From NCBI GenBank assembly GCA_910574345.1, contig CAJSZV010000015.1, forward strand, positions 50,055-114,054: a stretch of 64,000 nucleotides of DNA, written 5' to 3'. Positions 1 through 10,648 of this stretch are shown here, in pieces. The translations under genes were made by a program, and so were the position numbers. The notes under the pieces were generated by a model. That model saw only the letters and a list, made by a program, of their open reading frames with translations. It made no database searches and had not been told where the DNA came from. Origin of the DNA: Clostridiaceae bacterium. Lineage in GTDB: Bacteria > Bacillota > Clostridia > Lachnospirales > Lachnospiraceae. Position 1 is the stretch's first letter; every line of letters begins with the position of its first letter.

Positions 1-3000
1 AGCCCGTCTATCAGAGAGCGGATGCAGATCACACCTACGCCAAACGGAATCCTGACGGCACATTTGTGACAAGGGATGTGGCTGTCAGCGCAGTAGTGCC
101 GTCTATGGGAAAGGCCGCCGTCCAGACCATTGACGAGGAGACGGTAAAAGAAGTTTTGGATGAGGACCCAGACGGTGAAAACAGCAAAAAACTAAATCTT
201 GACGGACAAGACAAGAAACAGTTTCTCTACGTGAAGATGAAAGTGGAACAGGCACTGCGGGCCTGCGGATATCAGACGCCCCGTTATTCTACTGAGACAA
301 AGGGAGTCTATGACAGAGGGGTCCGGCAGGGCGAGACAGACCATAAGGGTTTATCCGGAGTCCTTCCGGGTGAGCCGGCGTCAAAGACCGTTTATGGTTA
401 TCCGGTTATAAAGGTAGAGATTCCGAAAAAGACCGGGGATAACCGTCCGGTGACAGTGATGGAGGCCATCCTCACCTTGTTAGACTTTTACAGGGAGAAT
501 CCGTGGTACAGTTTTGGAGGAATCGACAGTTACAGAGAGTCGGAGAGTAATTGGCAGTTTTCGCTTTATGCCGGAGTTGCAGGCAATCCGGCAAATTATA
601 TTGTACTCACAGACAGTGAGGAAGAAAGTATGATATATCACAGGCTGCCGTGGCTTCCTGACGACGGGGATGAAAGTCCCAGATGGATCTATGCCCTTTA
701 TACCAATGTGCCTGATAAACAGGCATTCGGAACCTATGAAAATTTTCGTTCCTGGCAGATTCTGGGCAGTTACCGATGCAGTGCGGTATTGGTCAGTGAC
801 GCAGTGGCAGAGGGGGACGGGACCCTGTGTTCCAAGACCCAAAAACAGAATGTCTACTATGAAAAAGGGGAAATACTGAGGGACCCTGACGGAAATCCCC
901 TTCAGGCCTACGAGTGGACAGATGTTATGGTTCCGGTTACTCAATATCAGCAGGTATATACCTGGACGGAAATTCCTGTAAAGGACAGAAAAGGACAGCT
1001 GACAAGCCATGGCAGCGGAAGTTATACGGATGCCTATGGAGTTCTTCAAAAGGACACGGACGAAGCCATGAATACTGCATATAAGCTGGTTCTTCCACAA
1101 TCTTCAGTCACATTGACCAGGGAAGACATAGGAAAACTTCCGGCTTCCTACGGGTATCAGGCCGGTGAAACCATGGGGGCCGGCGATTATGCACTGACCG
1201 TGCTGGGAGCGGGAGTTTTGACGTATCTGGACTACGATACCCAGACATTGACCGGAGACAGTCTGTATGTGCGGCCTGTAAGCCTGACTTATCCCGGACA
1301 GGATTCCCATTATCAGGACGGAGACGGGGCGCCGGGACAGGGAACACGGAAAAATCCTGTGGAGGTGGAAGAGCGGATCATCCGCCAGTCAGCCAAGATC
1401 CTTAAGACGGTGAAAGAAGATTCGGCTGTCAAGGCCATAGATAATTTTCGGTTTAAAATTTATTTAAAAAGCAATCTTGAACGACTGTATCGGGATGAAG
1501 AGGGCAATGTTCTATGGGTAGACCGGAAGGGAAAGACAGTGGTGCCCCAGGAGGTTCTCAGAGAATATCCGGCCCTTGTGCCTAAACTCTATACAAAGGT
1601 AACTCATAACACAGCTCCTTTGTACAAGGATTCCCTGGAGTCTGTCAAAGCCAATAAAGCGTTATATGGTTTTCGTAACGGTATCATCAATGACAGTTCC
1701 AATCCAGGATATACAGCCATTCTTGAGACGGATACGGCTTCTTCCCTGGGGGAAGGGAGAAACTATAATTACGAAAAATTTTTTGATGCCATTCTGACAG
1801 CGAACATAGACAAATGGAAAAATCCCTCTCCTTCTCACACCTCTCACAGACCTTTGGGCAATGAAGCAAACCGTTCCGGGGAGGCAGAGGAAAATGCAGA
1901 AGTGACAGACAGTGTGAGGCAGTTTGCTGTTAACTGGTATCTGGATGAGGAAGTAAAAAAGCTGAAGAAAGCGGACAAAAAAAGTGATTCAGGCAATGAT
2001 GCCGCATACAGTGATGAACTCTATGATTCTGCACTGTGGGAAGCCATAAAAAAGAGTGAAAACTATTTAAAGCCGTTTTTTGCTTATAATATTGACCAGC
2101 TCTATGCCATTGAGTGGGATGGCGAGAAAGACGGAGGAAGGGACAAAGACAAGACTACATTAAGTACAGATCAAAAGGAAGGAAACCAGTGCTTTGCCCT
2201 TTCTCAGTATTTGCCTTACGGAACTTATGTTGTGGTGGAGCAGCAGCCTATGTATGCAGAACTGGGAGACTTTAGAAACCGCCATTATGATATAGATAAA
2301 CCAAAGGAGATGGAAGTTCCTGCAGCATACGAAAGCCGTGAAGGGGCATTAACAGATCCGGAAAAGATGAATCATTTTTATGATTATAATCAGGAAGACA
2401 GTCCTGAGGAGCAGGCCGGGAAATATAAGATTCGGTTCCATGAAGAGAGCCATGTGATAAATGCTCATAATCACTATGGAGATTTTCAGATTTATAAATA
2501 TGGAATGGACATAAAGAATATTGCCAACGGTGTGTCGAAGGAGGCGGGAAAAGGGGATTACTTTGCTTTGACTCAGAGCCTTTATAAACCCTATCAGAAT
2601 TATTATAACGAAGAAGACGACCGAACAACAAAAGATGTGCCGTATTACCTGACGGAAGGTATGAGCGGAAGAGAGAAAGTCTCGGCAGTTTACAGGTTTA
2701 GTTCTGTATCTGAGAACGGCAAAGCTGGGGCCATGACCGGGGTGTCCACAGCTTATGACGGCAGGTATGCTTCTGCCCTTGTGCCGTGGACCATGGCAGT
2801 GCCGGCAGATGAATCATCAAGTCTTAAGCCCCTGCCGGACGGTGAGAGCAGTTATAAAGGATTGGCATACAAAGAATTTACCAACGTTCCTTATAAAAGC
2901 AGACTGAGAATCGAAAAACTGGACTCCGAGACACATGAAAACCTTCTCCATGACGGAGCCATGTTCCGCATCTACAGAGCGCAGAGGGAGGAATCCCCCT

Positions 3001-6000
3001 ATGGGGACGGAGCGGTAAAAGTCTGTCAGGAGGAAACTCTCATGGTAGGAAGCCGGGAATTTCTTATGGGGATGGGAGCGGCAAACATTACGAAGGTAGC
3101 CAGAGGGTCTCTGACTGCGGGGCTTTTATACAGCGGATTTGTGCCTGCCGGGACTCCTGTGTGTCAGGAGAAGGATCAGGTGGTTTTTTATGACCAGTAT
3201 GGCGCCAAGACGGGAGAGTTTAAGGCCTGTACAACGACGAGGGACGGACTGTTGGAAAAGGGAAGCGGCCAGGAGTACGGTGATCAGAACGCCGGATATC
3301 TGGAGACACCGGAAGAACTGGAGGCAGGAGTCTATGTGCTGGCGGAGGCAGCGCCTCCTTCGGGGTATACAAGGACAAAGCCAGTAGCAGTGGAGATCTA
3401 CAGTGACAACGTGGCCTACTATAAAGAAGGCAATCCCAGGACAAAGGTGTTATCCGTGATTTATGAGAAGCTAAAGGACTTAAAGTCTCATACCGCCAGA
3501 ATTTATGTGGAAAATGCGCCCATCAAAGTCAGGATTCACAAGAAAAAGAAATCTGCCGATACTGTGACCTATCTGTTAAGCGGAAGAATTGACGGGAGTC
3601 TGTCCGAGATCGGAGGCGATCCATCCTGCGAATATGCTTACAGCCAGGGCGATTATCTGGGATATGGCTGGAAAAAAGGTATTTTGGAGTATTTGCAGCA
3701 GAGAAAAGAAGCTGGCGATCAGGTGGATATTATCTATCATCAAGGCGTTTTTGCCGGTTATGGCTACATTACAAAGAGGCTGGAAAAGAAGGAGCATGAG
3801 AATCCTTATGTGGCAGGGGCTGCCATGGCCTTGTATGAGGGGATAGAGCTCAAGCCCTCTGGCGACAGGGAAGATTATGGATATGAAGGACTGACAGTTG
3901 AAAGAAGCCTGACGGGCAATGTGACCCGAATGTATGTGAAAGAGGGGTATGCAGGAACCCGAATTGAATTCAGGCAAACGACTGACGGGAATCAGGAATC
4001 TTATTGGGATGCAGTGACAGTGGAGAGGCAGGACACGGATATTCTGTATTATGACCTTGGAGATCTTGATATTTTCGCAAAACGAACCATAGGCGGACAC
4101 GTGATTTCCTACGGCTATGACAAGGATCACCATCTGGTTAATTTAGAGCATCTGGAGGAGGACAGAAAAAACGTTGCCAGAACGGACAGGGAGCATTCCA
4201 TCTTTGCTTTTAAAGGAGGGATTCCCTATCTGGAATTGACAGGAGACGATTTTACCGGAATGTCTTATGATGCGTCGGACCATATTCTTACACTTCCCTC
4301 CCGCGCTGTTGTCTATCACCTGGATCGGGATGGCAACCGGGACGCCATGGTGGATCCCATAACCGGTATGGCTTATGTCATGGAAGAAGGAAGAGGAAAG
4401 ATCTATGTGTGGCCTGTGAAGGTAACAAAGGGCAGTGACGGAAGAACCATTGCTGCGGATAAGATTGTCACCTGCCGGGTGGCGACCATAGGGGAAAATC
4501 CGGAGAAACAATCAGAAGAAAACAGTCAGGAAGAAGGATATGTGACGGGAACATGGAGACAGGAAGGCGGGGAAGAAAGTCATTCCATGTATACGATAAT
4601 CTCCAATGAGAGAGGAGACAATATGGAGGGGGAAGCCATTCTTCACCATAATACAGGGAACTTTGAAAAATATCTGCGTCCTGTCCTGGATGAACACGGA
4701 CTCCCCATATATTACAAAGCAGGCGGCGGTGTCTATGCACAGAAGACGACCCTCTGTGACCGCGACGGGGATTTTGTCAGAAGTAAAAGAACGGATTTGC
4801 TTGAGGATTTTAAAAGGGCATCCTATGTCATAGGGGGCAGCGATACTAAAGATGAGCCCGTAACTCACAGACTGGGAGAAAGTTATCTCTTGGAAAATAC
4901 ATGGATAACCGGGGAAGGAACACCCAATGATCCCTTTGATTTTTCCATGACAGAGGGACAGCCGGACCTTTTAAAGCGAGTGCCTGCCGGGAGCTATATC
5001 ATGGAGGAGATAAAGGCGCCGCCTGGCTGTATAAAAGGTCTGCCTGTGGGGATGACCATAAAGGAGACGGCTGCAGTTCAGACAGGGCAGATGACAGACG
5101 ACCATACAAAGATTCTCTTCCAAAAGCGCGACACCTCAGAAAATTATGAATATGAAGTGCTGGATATGGGACTTACTCATAAGACCGGAGCCCATAAGGT
5201 GATTGGCACCGTGAAAGAAGGCAAAGGAAGTTTTAGCCATGGTCAGATATCCGGTGCGGGTTTGGTTCTCTGTGATGAAAAGGGGAAGGAGATTCTCGCC
5301 TGGGAGACCACGAAGACGCCTTATTACCTGGAAGGTCTTGCTCAGGGCAAGTATATGGTAAAAGAGAACAAGACGCCGAAAGGGTTTGTCGCCTGTGATC
5401 CTGTACATGTGGAGACGGATGATACCGGCCAGGTTCAGGTGGTGGATATTGTCAATGATCACACCAAAGTAGAAATTGAGAAATACTCCCTTGACGGTAC
5501 TCAGACCGTGCCGGTGGAAGGCGTGGGCTTTGCTCTTTATGAGGCGGATAACCATACCCTTTCCTATGACCGGGAAAAACAGGTGGATACATGGGAGACT
5601 GGCGACAGAATTGTTTATCAGGAATTTATCAGGGCTTTTGAAAAAATGTATGGGGAGTACGGAACCAAGGGACGAAAGGTGTCATGGAGTGCAAAGGGGA
5701 AAGATTATACTGCTGGTTATGTATCCCATAAGCAGATTGATCCTGTGGAGGGGAATACGGCTTTTCCGGCCAGTGCAGAAATGATATTTTCCACAGAAGA
5801 GGGGAAAAGAATCCGCATTGTTGCCTGTGAGCAGCATGACAATGGCCAGGGCAGGGATTTTACTTACGAATATCAGTTTGATTATAAAAAACTTCCTGTA
5901 AGTGATTATGCCGTCTCTTTTGAAACGGTGGAAGGGATTCGCCGTTTTGACTATCTTCCTGCAGGAAAAAGTTTTGTTCTGGTGGAGGAAAAGACGCCGG

Positions 6001-9000
6001 CAGGTTATGGGAAGGCGCCGGACCGGTTAATCACAGTGGAGAATACAGCCGATATACAGAGGCATCGGGTATTAAATCAGGACAGCAGACTTCTGATTTC
6101 CAAATGTGCAAAGAGAGAAGGGGATCAGGAAGAAGACATAAAAGAACTTCCGGGCGCAGAGCTGGCGCTTTACCGGGCGGACGACAGAGGCGAACTGTCT
6201 CAGGATGACAGCCATCTTGCAGCACAGTGGATCAGCGGTACAGACGGTATTTATACGGAGGAAGACTGGGTCAACGGGAGAATCCCCAAAGGCTATGAAG
6301 CAGGGGATTTAAAACCACATGAATTAAAGAAGCTGCCTGCCGGAATTTATTATCTGGCGGAACTTAAGAGTCCGGCTTATTACAGCCTGATGGAACCTGT
6401 CCGAATCCAATACAGCCAGGAAGAGCAGATTCAGATTATCAGAGCCTTTAACGAGGCGGTGAAAGGAGAGCTTGAGGTTGCAAAGAAGGACGGACAGGGA
6501 CAAATGCTTAAGGGGGTACTGTTCGAACTTGCGGCATACAAGGAATCTCAGAAGAATACCCCGGTCTTTACCATGAAGATCAGTGATCACGAAGGAAAGA
6601 TTGCAGTATCCGATCTTCCCGTAGGGGAGATACAGGAAGACGGGACCATAGTTCCATACCAGTACCGCCTGAAAGAGATCACGCCGCCGGAAGGATATGC
6701 ATCGGATATGGAGATTCATACCTTTCAGTTTCAGCCTGATGTTCATGGCGTTTCCTATACATATGGCCAGAAGGCGGAAGAAACATTCAATATTGTTAAT
6801 GAAAAGACAAAGATTGCCATTGGCAAAAAAGAATTTGGCTCACCTGATCAATGGGTTGCCGGAGCCGTAATGGCAGTATATGAGGGAAAAGGAAGAGACG
6901 AGAAAGGGGAATATATTTATGAAGAAACACCCATAGACACATGGATATCAAAAGAAGAGGAACCCCATATATTAGAAGGGCTTACAGCAGGCAGGACCTA
7001 TCTTTTGACGGAACAGAAGGCTCCAAATGGCTATGAACTTATGAACCCTCTGGCCTTTGTGTTGTCGGCAGACGGAAGAAAGATCTGTGCCGTGACCGGT
7101 CAGACCGGACAGATTCTGGTTCATCCCTATGAAGGAAGTGATATCATTCGTTCCGTAGAGATACAGGGACGATATGGAGTGAAGGTGGAGATGGAGCTTG
7201 AGAACCAGAAAGGAGAAGTCATCGCTTCCTGGACAGCCGGAGGTTATGGTCATGAACTGAGAGAGGCTGACGGAATCCGGGACGGTGAGCTGTGCCGTCT
7301 CACAGAGACGACGGTTTACAGCGACGGAACCAGAGAGGTGACAGGACGTACTACAAGAAGAGTTCATCTGTCAGAGAAGGGCGTGTGGAAGGTTCCCGAC
7401 CGAAATGTGGAAAAAGTAAATCTGGAACTGGCTCATGAGGACGGAATGGTCATCAAATCATGGAATCCGTCGGAGATGATTCAAGTCATGGAGGTGGACA
7501 ACCCTGCAGCACCTGAAAATCCTGAGATTACCATAGATTATGTCAGTCCTCAAAAGGCTGTATGGGTAACTGTCGCCTGCAGCAACACGACTCATTATCC
7601 TGCAGATATCACTTTGACAGCAAAGCCGGGAGCGGAGTCTGTGGTGATTGACTCCGGAGAAGGTCTGGCGGAGAACGGGCGGATTCGGTATACATTAAAA
7701 CAGGTGAAACCAGGAGAACGAAGGACAGTCCGGTATGCCTGCCAGCTGGAGCCAGGGGCGAAAGAGATATCGGTGTCAGTCGCCAGCCAGTGTGCAGGAA
7801 TCCGCGCCCAGGAGGAAAAGAGAATCCCCTTGCATCAGAAGAATCGTCTCACCGTCTTTTATCAGGTGACAGGTACAGGAAAAAGAACAGAAACCGGCCA
7901 GGACCGGGAATTCCAGGTGTTCTTGTACAGCGAAGAGGGAGAAGAGCTGAAAGGAAGTTATGAGTACGAGGGAAGCAAAAAGGGAAACATCCGAAGCGGT
8001 GATGTGATCTCCCTTTCAGCCAATGATTATATCGTAATTAATCCGGGCAGCATTTACAGGAATATACGATACCAGGTCCGATACCTCTCGGAAGATGAGG
8101 CAAAGGTTCAGAATGGATCGGGTCAGGCAGCGGCGGACACAGGGGCCATAGCAGTCTTTTCCAGGGAAGTGACAGATCATACGCAGGCAGCGGTTTTCCA
8201 AAAAGGAAATGCCTATGAGATCACGGAGACAACCCGTTACAGCGACGGTACTGCAAGGGAGAGTCATAAGTTACGGTTTATTCTTGACGATCAGATTTCC
8301 ATAGAGGGAGTCCAGGTTATGGACCGCAGACAGGAGATAAGGGTCAGTAAGCTGGAGATAAGGGGGCAGGAAGAACTGGAAGGCGCCCATATGCAGATCA
8401 TGAAAGAGGACAGGACTTTAGTGGAGGAATGGATCTCAGGAAAAGCGCCGTATCGGGTTCAGTCTGTATTGGAGCCGGGAAAAACATACATTCTTCGGGA
8501 AGAAGGGCCGCCGGAGGGATACAGCTATGGGGAAGAAATTGAATTCCAAGTGGAAGAAGGGGAATGCGTCAATCAAATCATAATGGAAGACTATATGACG
8601 GAAGTGATTGTAAGCAAAAAGACACTGACAGGAGAGGATGAACTGCCGGGAGCTTTCATGCAGATAATCAGCCGGGACGGTCAGGTGGTCGAGGAATGGA
8701 TTTCCGATACAAAGCCCCATAAGATTCGGGGAAAACTGAAAGCCGGGGAGACTTATATCCTCCATGAGGAAGGAACACCGGAGGGATACGCTTATGCCGC
8801 GGATCTGGAATTTACAGTATCCAAGAACAGAGAACCAGTCAGGGCAGAGATGAGGGACGGTCCTACTTGTGTGGAGATCACCAAGACTGATATGACAGGC
8901 AGTGAAGAACTGGAAGGGGCTGTTCTTCAGGTGATTGATAAAAACGGGCAGGTGATAGAAGAATGGGTCTCAAAGAAAGAACCTCATAAGATCACAGGCG

Positions 9001-10598
9001 TTCTAAAGGCCGGAGAGACTTACATACTTCGTGAAAAAGCCGCACCGGAAGGTTATGGGTACGCTGCAGATGCGGAGTTTACGGTTTCTCTGGATGGCAG
9101 TGTCTGTAAGACTGTCATGAAGGATGATATAACCAGAGTGGAGATTATAAAGGCGGATCAAGGCACAGGGCGTCCATTATCCGGCGCCGGGTTCAAACTT
9201 CAGACTTTGGACGGCAAAGTCGTGGAGGAATGGGTCAGCAGCGAAGAACCCCACAAGATTGAAGGAAGGCTGAAGGCCGGGGAAACTTATCTTTTAAAGG
9301 AGACAAAAGCGCCGGCGGGATACAGAAGTGAGGAAAAGGAACTGCAGATTACGGTTCCGAAAGAACCGAAGACTCTGACCGTAAAAGTAGAAAACCGCAG
9401 AAAGACTACAACTTCAAAAGTTCCTCCCGGTCCCGATAAAAAGGAGAAGAAAATAGGAAAAGTGTATGCGGGGTACTGGTCAGAATTAAGAGCCCATGGG
9501 GAGAGGGATACCTTCCAGACATTCACGAATCTGGAACTCCCCAAAGTCGGAGACAGTCCCAGGATATTATGGGTATGGATCATGGGAATCTTAAGCGCGT
9601 GTCTCACAGCAATCCTTGCGGCAAAGAAGAGAAAAACCGGAAAATTTCTTATGGGCTTAGGCTTATGTATGCTTATGGGAATTTCCTTCCCTGCCGCCGC
9701 AAAAGCAGAGACGGTTGAAGCAGACGGGGAAGGACGGATTATTGTAACAGGGGAAGTATGCGGGGAGAAAAACAGTGAACCAAAGCAGCTGCCGGAGACT
9801 TATTATTACAAGAGCACGCAATACCGGCGGCAATCCTGCCAGATTGTGGAGGCCATGACAGAGGCAGGGACAAAAGAAGTCAGAGACGAGATTATCTATG
9901 AGGAGGTGGAGCAGACAGATTCATTGCCTGAGGAGACGGATATCCTTGTGACAGACCAGAGATACGGGACGGAATATGTCCGCAGATTCCCGGTGTTGGA
10001 TGTAGAATTTTATAATTGGCGGTGGATAAGCGGGTTTGAATTCCCTGTTATTGTGGAAGAGGCGGATGCACAAGTCTACGACCTGAACGGTATACAGGTT
10101 CCGGCCAGAGAGGAGAAGCCCTTTCAGGGATATGAAGATGCGCTGTTAAGCCTGGCACAGGTGAATCCGGAATATTACCGGATTTTGGAAGTTACCTGGG
10201 CGGGAGAACCGTGGATTGATGATAACGGAAAGGTATACAGAGAGGCCGTGGCGGCAGGGGAGAAATATGTGGCGGACTGTAAGGCGGTTTATGGAGGAAC
10301 CGCCGTCATAGAGCCGGTGAAAGGCACGGCATGGCAGGCTGTCTATGAACGGGTGCCTCAGGAAACAGAACCCCCGGAGGAAAAGAAACCGGAGCTGGAG
10401 ACAAAAGAATCCAGGGCTTTGGAGGAGACTGTGCAGAATAAGGCAGAAGAATCCAGACCTCTTTCGTGGTATCAGACACGCATAGGCCGAATCGTGATCT
10501 CCATAGGGCTTTTCTTTCTCTTTCTGCCCATATTTATATGGATAGTCATAAGACGTAAAAGAAGCAAGGAAAAGCAGCGGAAGTCTTTTAAAAAATAG
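1..10598 (+). CDS. Giant SpaA/Cna-B-type surface protein, 5' end outside window
   Basis: The frame is open to the window edge, so the N-terminus is missing; the visible part is about 3530 residues. It looks like a cell-wall adhesin or pilin-like shaft. At least eleven modules end in the SpaA signature E-x-x-x-P-x-G-Y (for example EEKTPAGYG, KEITPPEGYA, EQKAPNGYE, KETKAPAGYR); such domains usually form intramolecular isopeptide bonds. The last four modules (8338-9399) are close tandem copies. Numbering from the GTG at 66, an LPKVGD sorting-like motif at 3158-3163 is followed by a membrane segment and the basic stretch KKRKTGK. The frame then continues with a signal-peptide-like hydrophobic segment (from M3196, ending AAAKA), a second extracellular region of about 250 residues, and a C-terminal membrane helix with a basic tail. 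No stop codon separates the two parts. Family call sure; ligand unknown. Confidence 0.85.
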   Translation, partial: PVYQRADADHTYAKRNPDGTFVTRDVAVSAVVPSMGKAAVQTIDEETVKEVLDEDPDGENSKKLNLDGQDKKQFLYVKMKVEQALRACGYQTPRYSTETKGVYDRGVRQGETDHKGLSGVLPGEPASKTVYGYPVIKVEIPKKTGDNRPVTVMEAILTLLDFYRENPWYSFGGIDSYRESESNWQFSLYAGVAGNPANYIVLTDSEEESMIYHRLPWLPDDGDESPRWIYALYTNVPDKQAFGTYENFRSWQILGSYRCSAVLVSDAVAEGDGTLCSKTQKQNVYYEKGEILRDPDGNPLQAYEWTDVMVPVTQYQQVYTWTEIPVKDRKGQLTSHGSGSYTDAYGVLQKDTDEAMNTAYKLVLPQSSVTLTREDIGKLPASYGYQAGETMGAGDYALTVLGAGVLTYLDYDTQTLTGDSLYVRPVSLTYPGQDSHYQDGDGAPGQGTRKNPVEVEERIIRQSAKILKTVKEDSAVKAIDNFRFKIYLKSNLERLYRDEEGNVLWVDRKGKTVVPQEVLREYPALVPKLYTKVTHNTAPLYKDSLESVKANKALYGFRNGIINDSSNPGYTAILETDTASSLGEGRNYNYEKFFDAILTANIDKWKNPSPSHTSHRPLGNEANRSGEAEENAEVTDSVRQFAVNWYLDEEVKKLKKADKKSDSGNDAAYSDELYDSALWEAIKKSENYLKPFFAYNIDQLYAIEWDGEKDGGRDKDKTTLSTDQKEGNQCFALSQYLPYGTYVVVEQQPMYAELGDFRNRHYDIDKPKEMEVPAAYESREGALTDPEKMNHFYDYNQEDSPEEQAGKYKIRFHEESHVINAHNHYGDFQIYKYGMDIKNIANGVSKEAGKGDYFALTQSLYKPYQNYYNEEDDRTTKDVPYYLTEGMSGREKVSAVYRFSSVSENGKAGAMTGVSTAYDGRYASALVPWTMAVPADESSSLKPLPDGESSYKGLAYKEFTNVPYKSRLRIEKLDSETHENLLHDGAMFRIYRAQREESPYGDGAVKVCQEETLMVGSREFLMGMGAANITKVARGSLTAGLLYSGFVPAGTPVCQEKDQVVFYDQYGAKTGEFKACTTTRDGLLEKGSGQEYGDQNAGYLETPEELEAGVYVLAEAAPPSGYTRTKPVAVEIYSDNVAYYKEGNPRTKVLSVIYEKLKDLKSHTARIYVENAPIKVRIHKKKKSADTVTYLLSGRIDGSLSEIGGDPSCEYAYSQGDYLGYGWKKGILEYLQQRKEAGDQVDIIYHQGVFAGYGYITKRLEKKEHENPYVAGAAMALYEGIELKPSGDREDYGYEGLTVERSLTGNVTRMYVKEGYAGTRIEFRQTTDGNQESYWDAVTVERQDTDILYYDLGDLDIFAKRTIGGHVISYGYDKDHHLVNLEHLEEDRKNVARTDREHSIFAFKGGIPYLELTGDDFTGMSYDASDHILTLPSRAVVYHLDRDGNRDAMVDPITGMAYVMEEGRGKIYVWPVKVTKGSDGRTIAADKIVTCRVATIGENPEKQSEENSQEEGYVTGTWRQEGGEESHSMYTIISNERGDNMEGEAILHHNTGNFEKYLRPVLDEHGLPIYYKAGGGVYAQKTTLCDRDGDFVRSKRTDLLEDFKRASYVIGGSDTKDEPVTHRLGESYLLENTWITGEGTPNDPFDFSMTEGQPDLLKRVPAGSYIMEEIKAPPGCIKGLPVGMTIKETAAVQTGQMTDDHTKILFQKRDTSENYEYEVLDMGLTHKTGAHKVIGTVKEGKGSFSHGQISGAGLVLCDEKGKEILAWETTKTPYYLEGLAQGKYMVKENKTPKGFVACDPVHVETDDTGQVQVVDIVNDHTKVEIEKYSLDGTQTVPVEGVGFALYEADNHTLSYDREKQVDTWETGDRIVYQEFIRAFEKMYGEYGTKGRKVSWSAKGKDYTAGYVSHKQIDPVEGNTAFPASAEMIFSTEEGKRIRIVACEQHDNGQGRDFTYEYQFDYKKLPVSDYAVSFETVEGIRRFDYLPAGKSFVLVEEKTPAGYGKAPDRLITVENTADIQRHRVLNQDSRLLISKCAKREGDQEEDIKELPGAELALYRADDRGELSQDDSHLAAQWISGTDGIYTEEDWVNGRIPKGYEAGDLKPHELKKLPAGIYYLAELKSPAYYSLMEPVRIQYSQEEQIQIIRAFNEAVKGELEVAKKDGQGQMLKGVLFELAAYKESQKNTPVFTMKISDHEGKIAVSDLPVGEIQEDGTIVPYQYRLKEITPPEGYASDMEIHTFQFQPDVHGVSYTYGQKAEETFNIVNEKTKIAIGKKEFGSPDQWVAGAVMAVYEGKGRDEKGEYIYEETPIDTWISKEEEPHILEGLTAGRTYLLTEQKAPNGYELMNPLAFVLSADGRKICAVTGQTGQILVHPYEGSDIIRSVEIQGRYGVKVEMELENQKGEVIASWTAGGYGHELREADGIRDGELCRLTETTVYSDGTREVTGRTTRRVHLSEKGVWKVPDRNVEKVNLELAHEDGMVIKSWNPSEMIQVMEVDNPAAPENPEITIDYVSPQKAVWVTVACSNTTHYPADITLTAKPGAESVVIDSGEGLAENGRIRYTLKQVKPGERRTVRYACQLEPGAKEISVSVASQCAGIRAQEEKRIPLHQKNRLTVFYQVTGTGKRTETGQDREFQVFLYSEEGEELKGSYEYEGSKKGNIRSGDVISLSANDYIVINPGSIYRNIRYQVRYLSEDEAKVQNGSGQAAADTGAIAVFSREVTDHTQAAVFQKGNAYEITETTRYSDGTARESHKLRFILDDQISIEGVQVMDRRQEIRVSKLEIRGQEELEGAHMQIMKEDRTLVEEWISGKAPYRVQSVLEPGKTYILREEGPPEGYSYGEEIEFQVEEGECVNQIIMEDYMTEVIVSKKTLTGEDELPGAFMQIISRDGQVVEEWISDTKPHKIRGKLKAGETYILHEEGTPEGYAYAADLEFTVSKNREPVRAEMRDGPTCVEITKTDMTGSEELEGAVLQVIDKNGQVIEEWVSKKEPHKITGVLKAGETYILREKAAPEGYGYAADAEFTVSLDGSVCKTVMKDDITRVEIIKADQGTGRPLSGAGFKLQTLDGKVVEEWVSSEEPHKIEGRLKAGETYLLKETKAPAGYRSEEKELQITVPKEPKTLTVKVENRRKTTTSKVPPGPDKKEKKIGKVYAGYWSELRAHGERDTFQTFTNLELPKVGDSPRILWVWIMGILSACLTAILAAKKRKTGKFLMGLGLCMLMGISFPAAAKAETVEADGEGRIIVTGEVCGEKNSEPKQLPETYYYKSTQYRRQSCQIVEAMTEAGTKEVRDEIIYEEVEQTDSLPEETDILVTDQRYGTEYVRRFPVLDVEFYNWRWISGFEFPVIVEEADAQVYDLNGIQVPAREEKPFQGYEDALLSLAQVNPEYYRILEVTWAGEPWIDDNGKVYREAVAAGEKYVADCKAVYGGTAVIEPVKGTAWQAVYERVPQETEPPEEKKPELETKESRALEETVQNKAEESRPLSWYQTRIGRIVISIGLFFLFLPIFIWIVIRRKRSKEKQRKSFKK
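8338..9399 (+). repeat. Four tandem SpaA-type modules of about 265-270 bp
   Basis: Units start near 8338, 8601, 8871 and 9138. Each encodes an opening strand (such as VEITKTD), a central VEEW[IV]S phrase, a K-x-x-AGETY[IL]L phrase in most copies, and a closing E-x-x-x-P-x-GY. They form the membrane-proximal stalk just before the sorting motif. DNA identity is partial, so these are old duplications. Confidence 0.8.
9537..9554 (+). other. Sortase-type LPKVGD sorting motif inside the giant ORF
   Basis: The codons read Leu-Pro-Lys-Val-Gly-Asp, followed by about 22 mostly hydrophobic residues and KKRKTGK: the standard order of motif, membrane segment, basic stop-transfer. The fourth position is Val rather than Thr. 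It is unusual in being internal, with 345 further residues encoded downstream. Confidence 0.7.
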
Positions 10599-10614
10599 TT
10601 TTTTTTGGTATGAT
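10586..10614 (+). promoter_or_regulatory. Promoter for malQ (extended -10)
   Basis: TATGAT at 10609-10614 is preceded by TGG, an extended -10 element. A weak -35 (TTTTAA, 10586-10591) lies 17 bases upstream. The ribosome binding site AGGAGGA follows before the malQ start. Confidence 0.55.
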
Positions 10615-10648
10615 AGGGGGAGTAAAATAAGACAGGAGGAATTGGGGC

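Noticed and set aside
480..1100. Minus-strand 206-codon frame inside the giant surface-protein gene
   Set aside because: No ribosome binding site or family resemblance; antisense to a sure coding region.
8338..9399. Regular repeats that could be mistaken for a CRISPR or mobile repeat array
   Set aside because: Units are about 265-270 bases, multiples of three, and encode SpaA domains; they are protein repeats.
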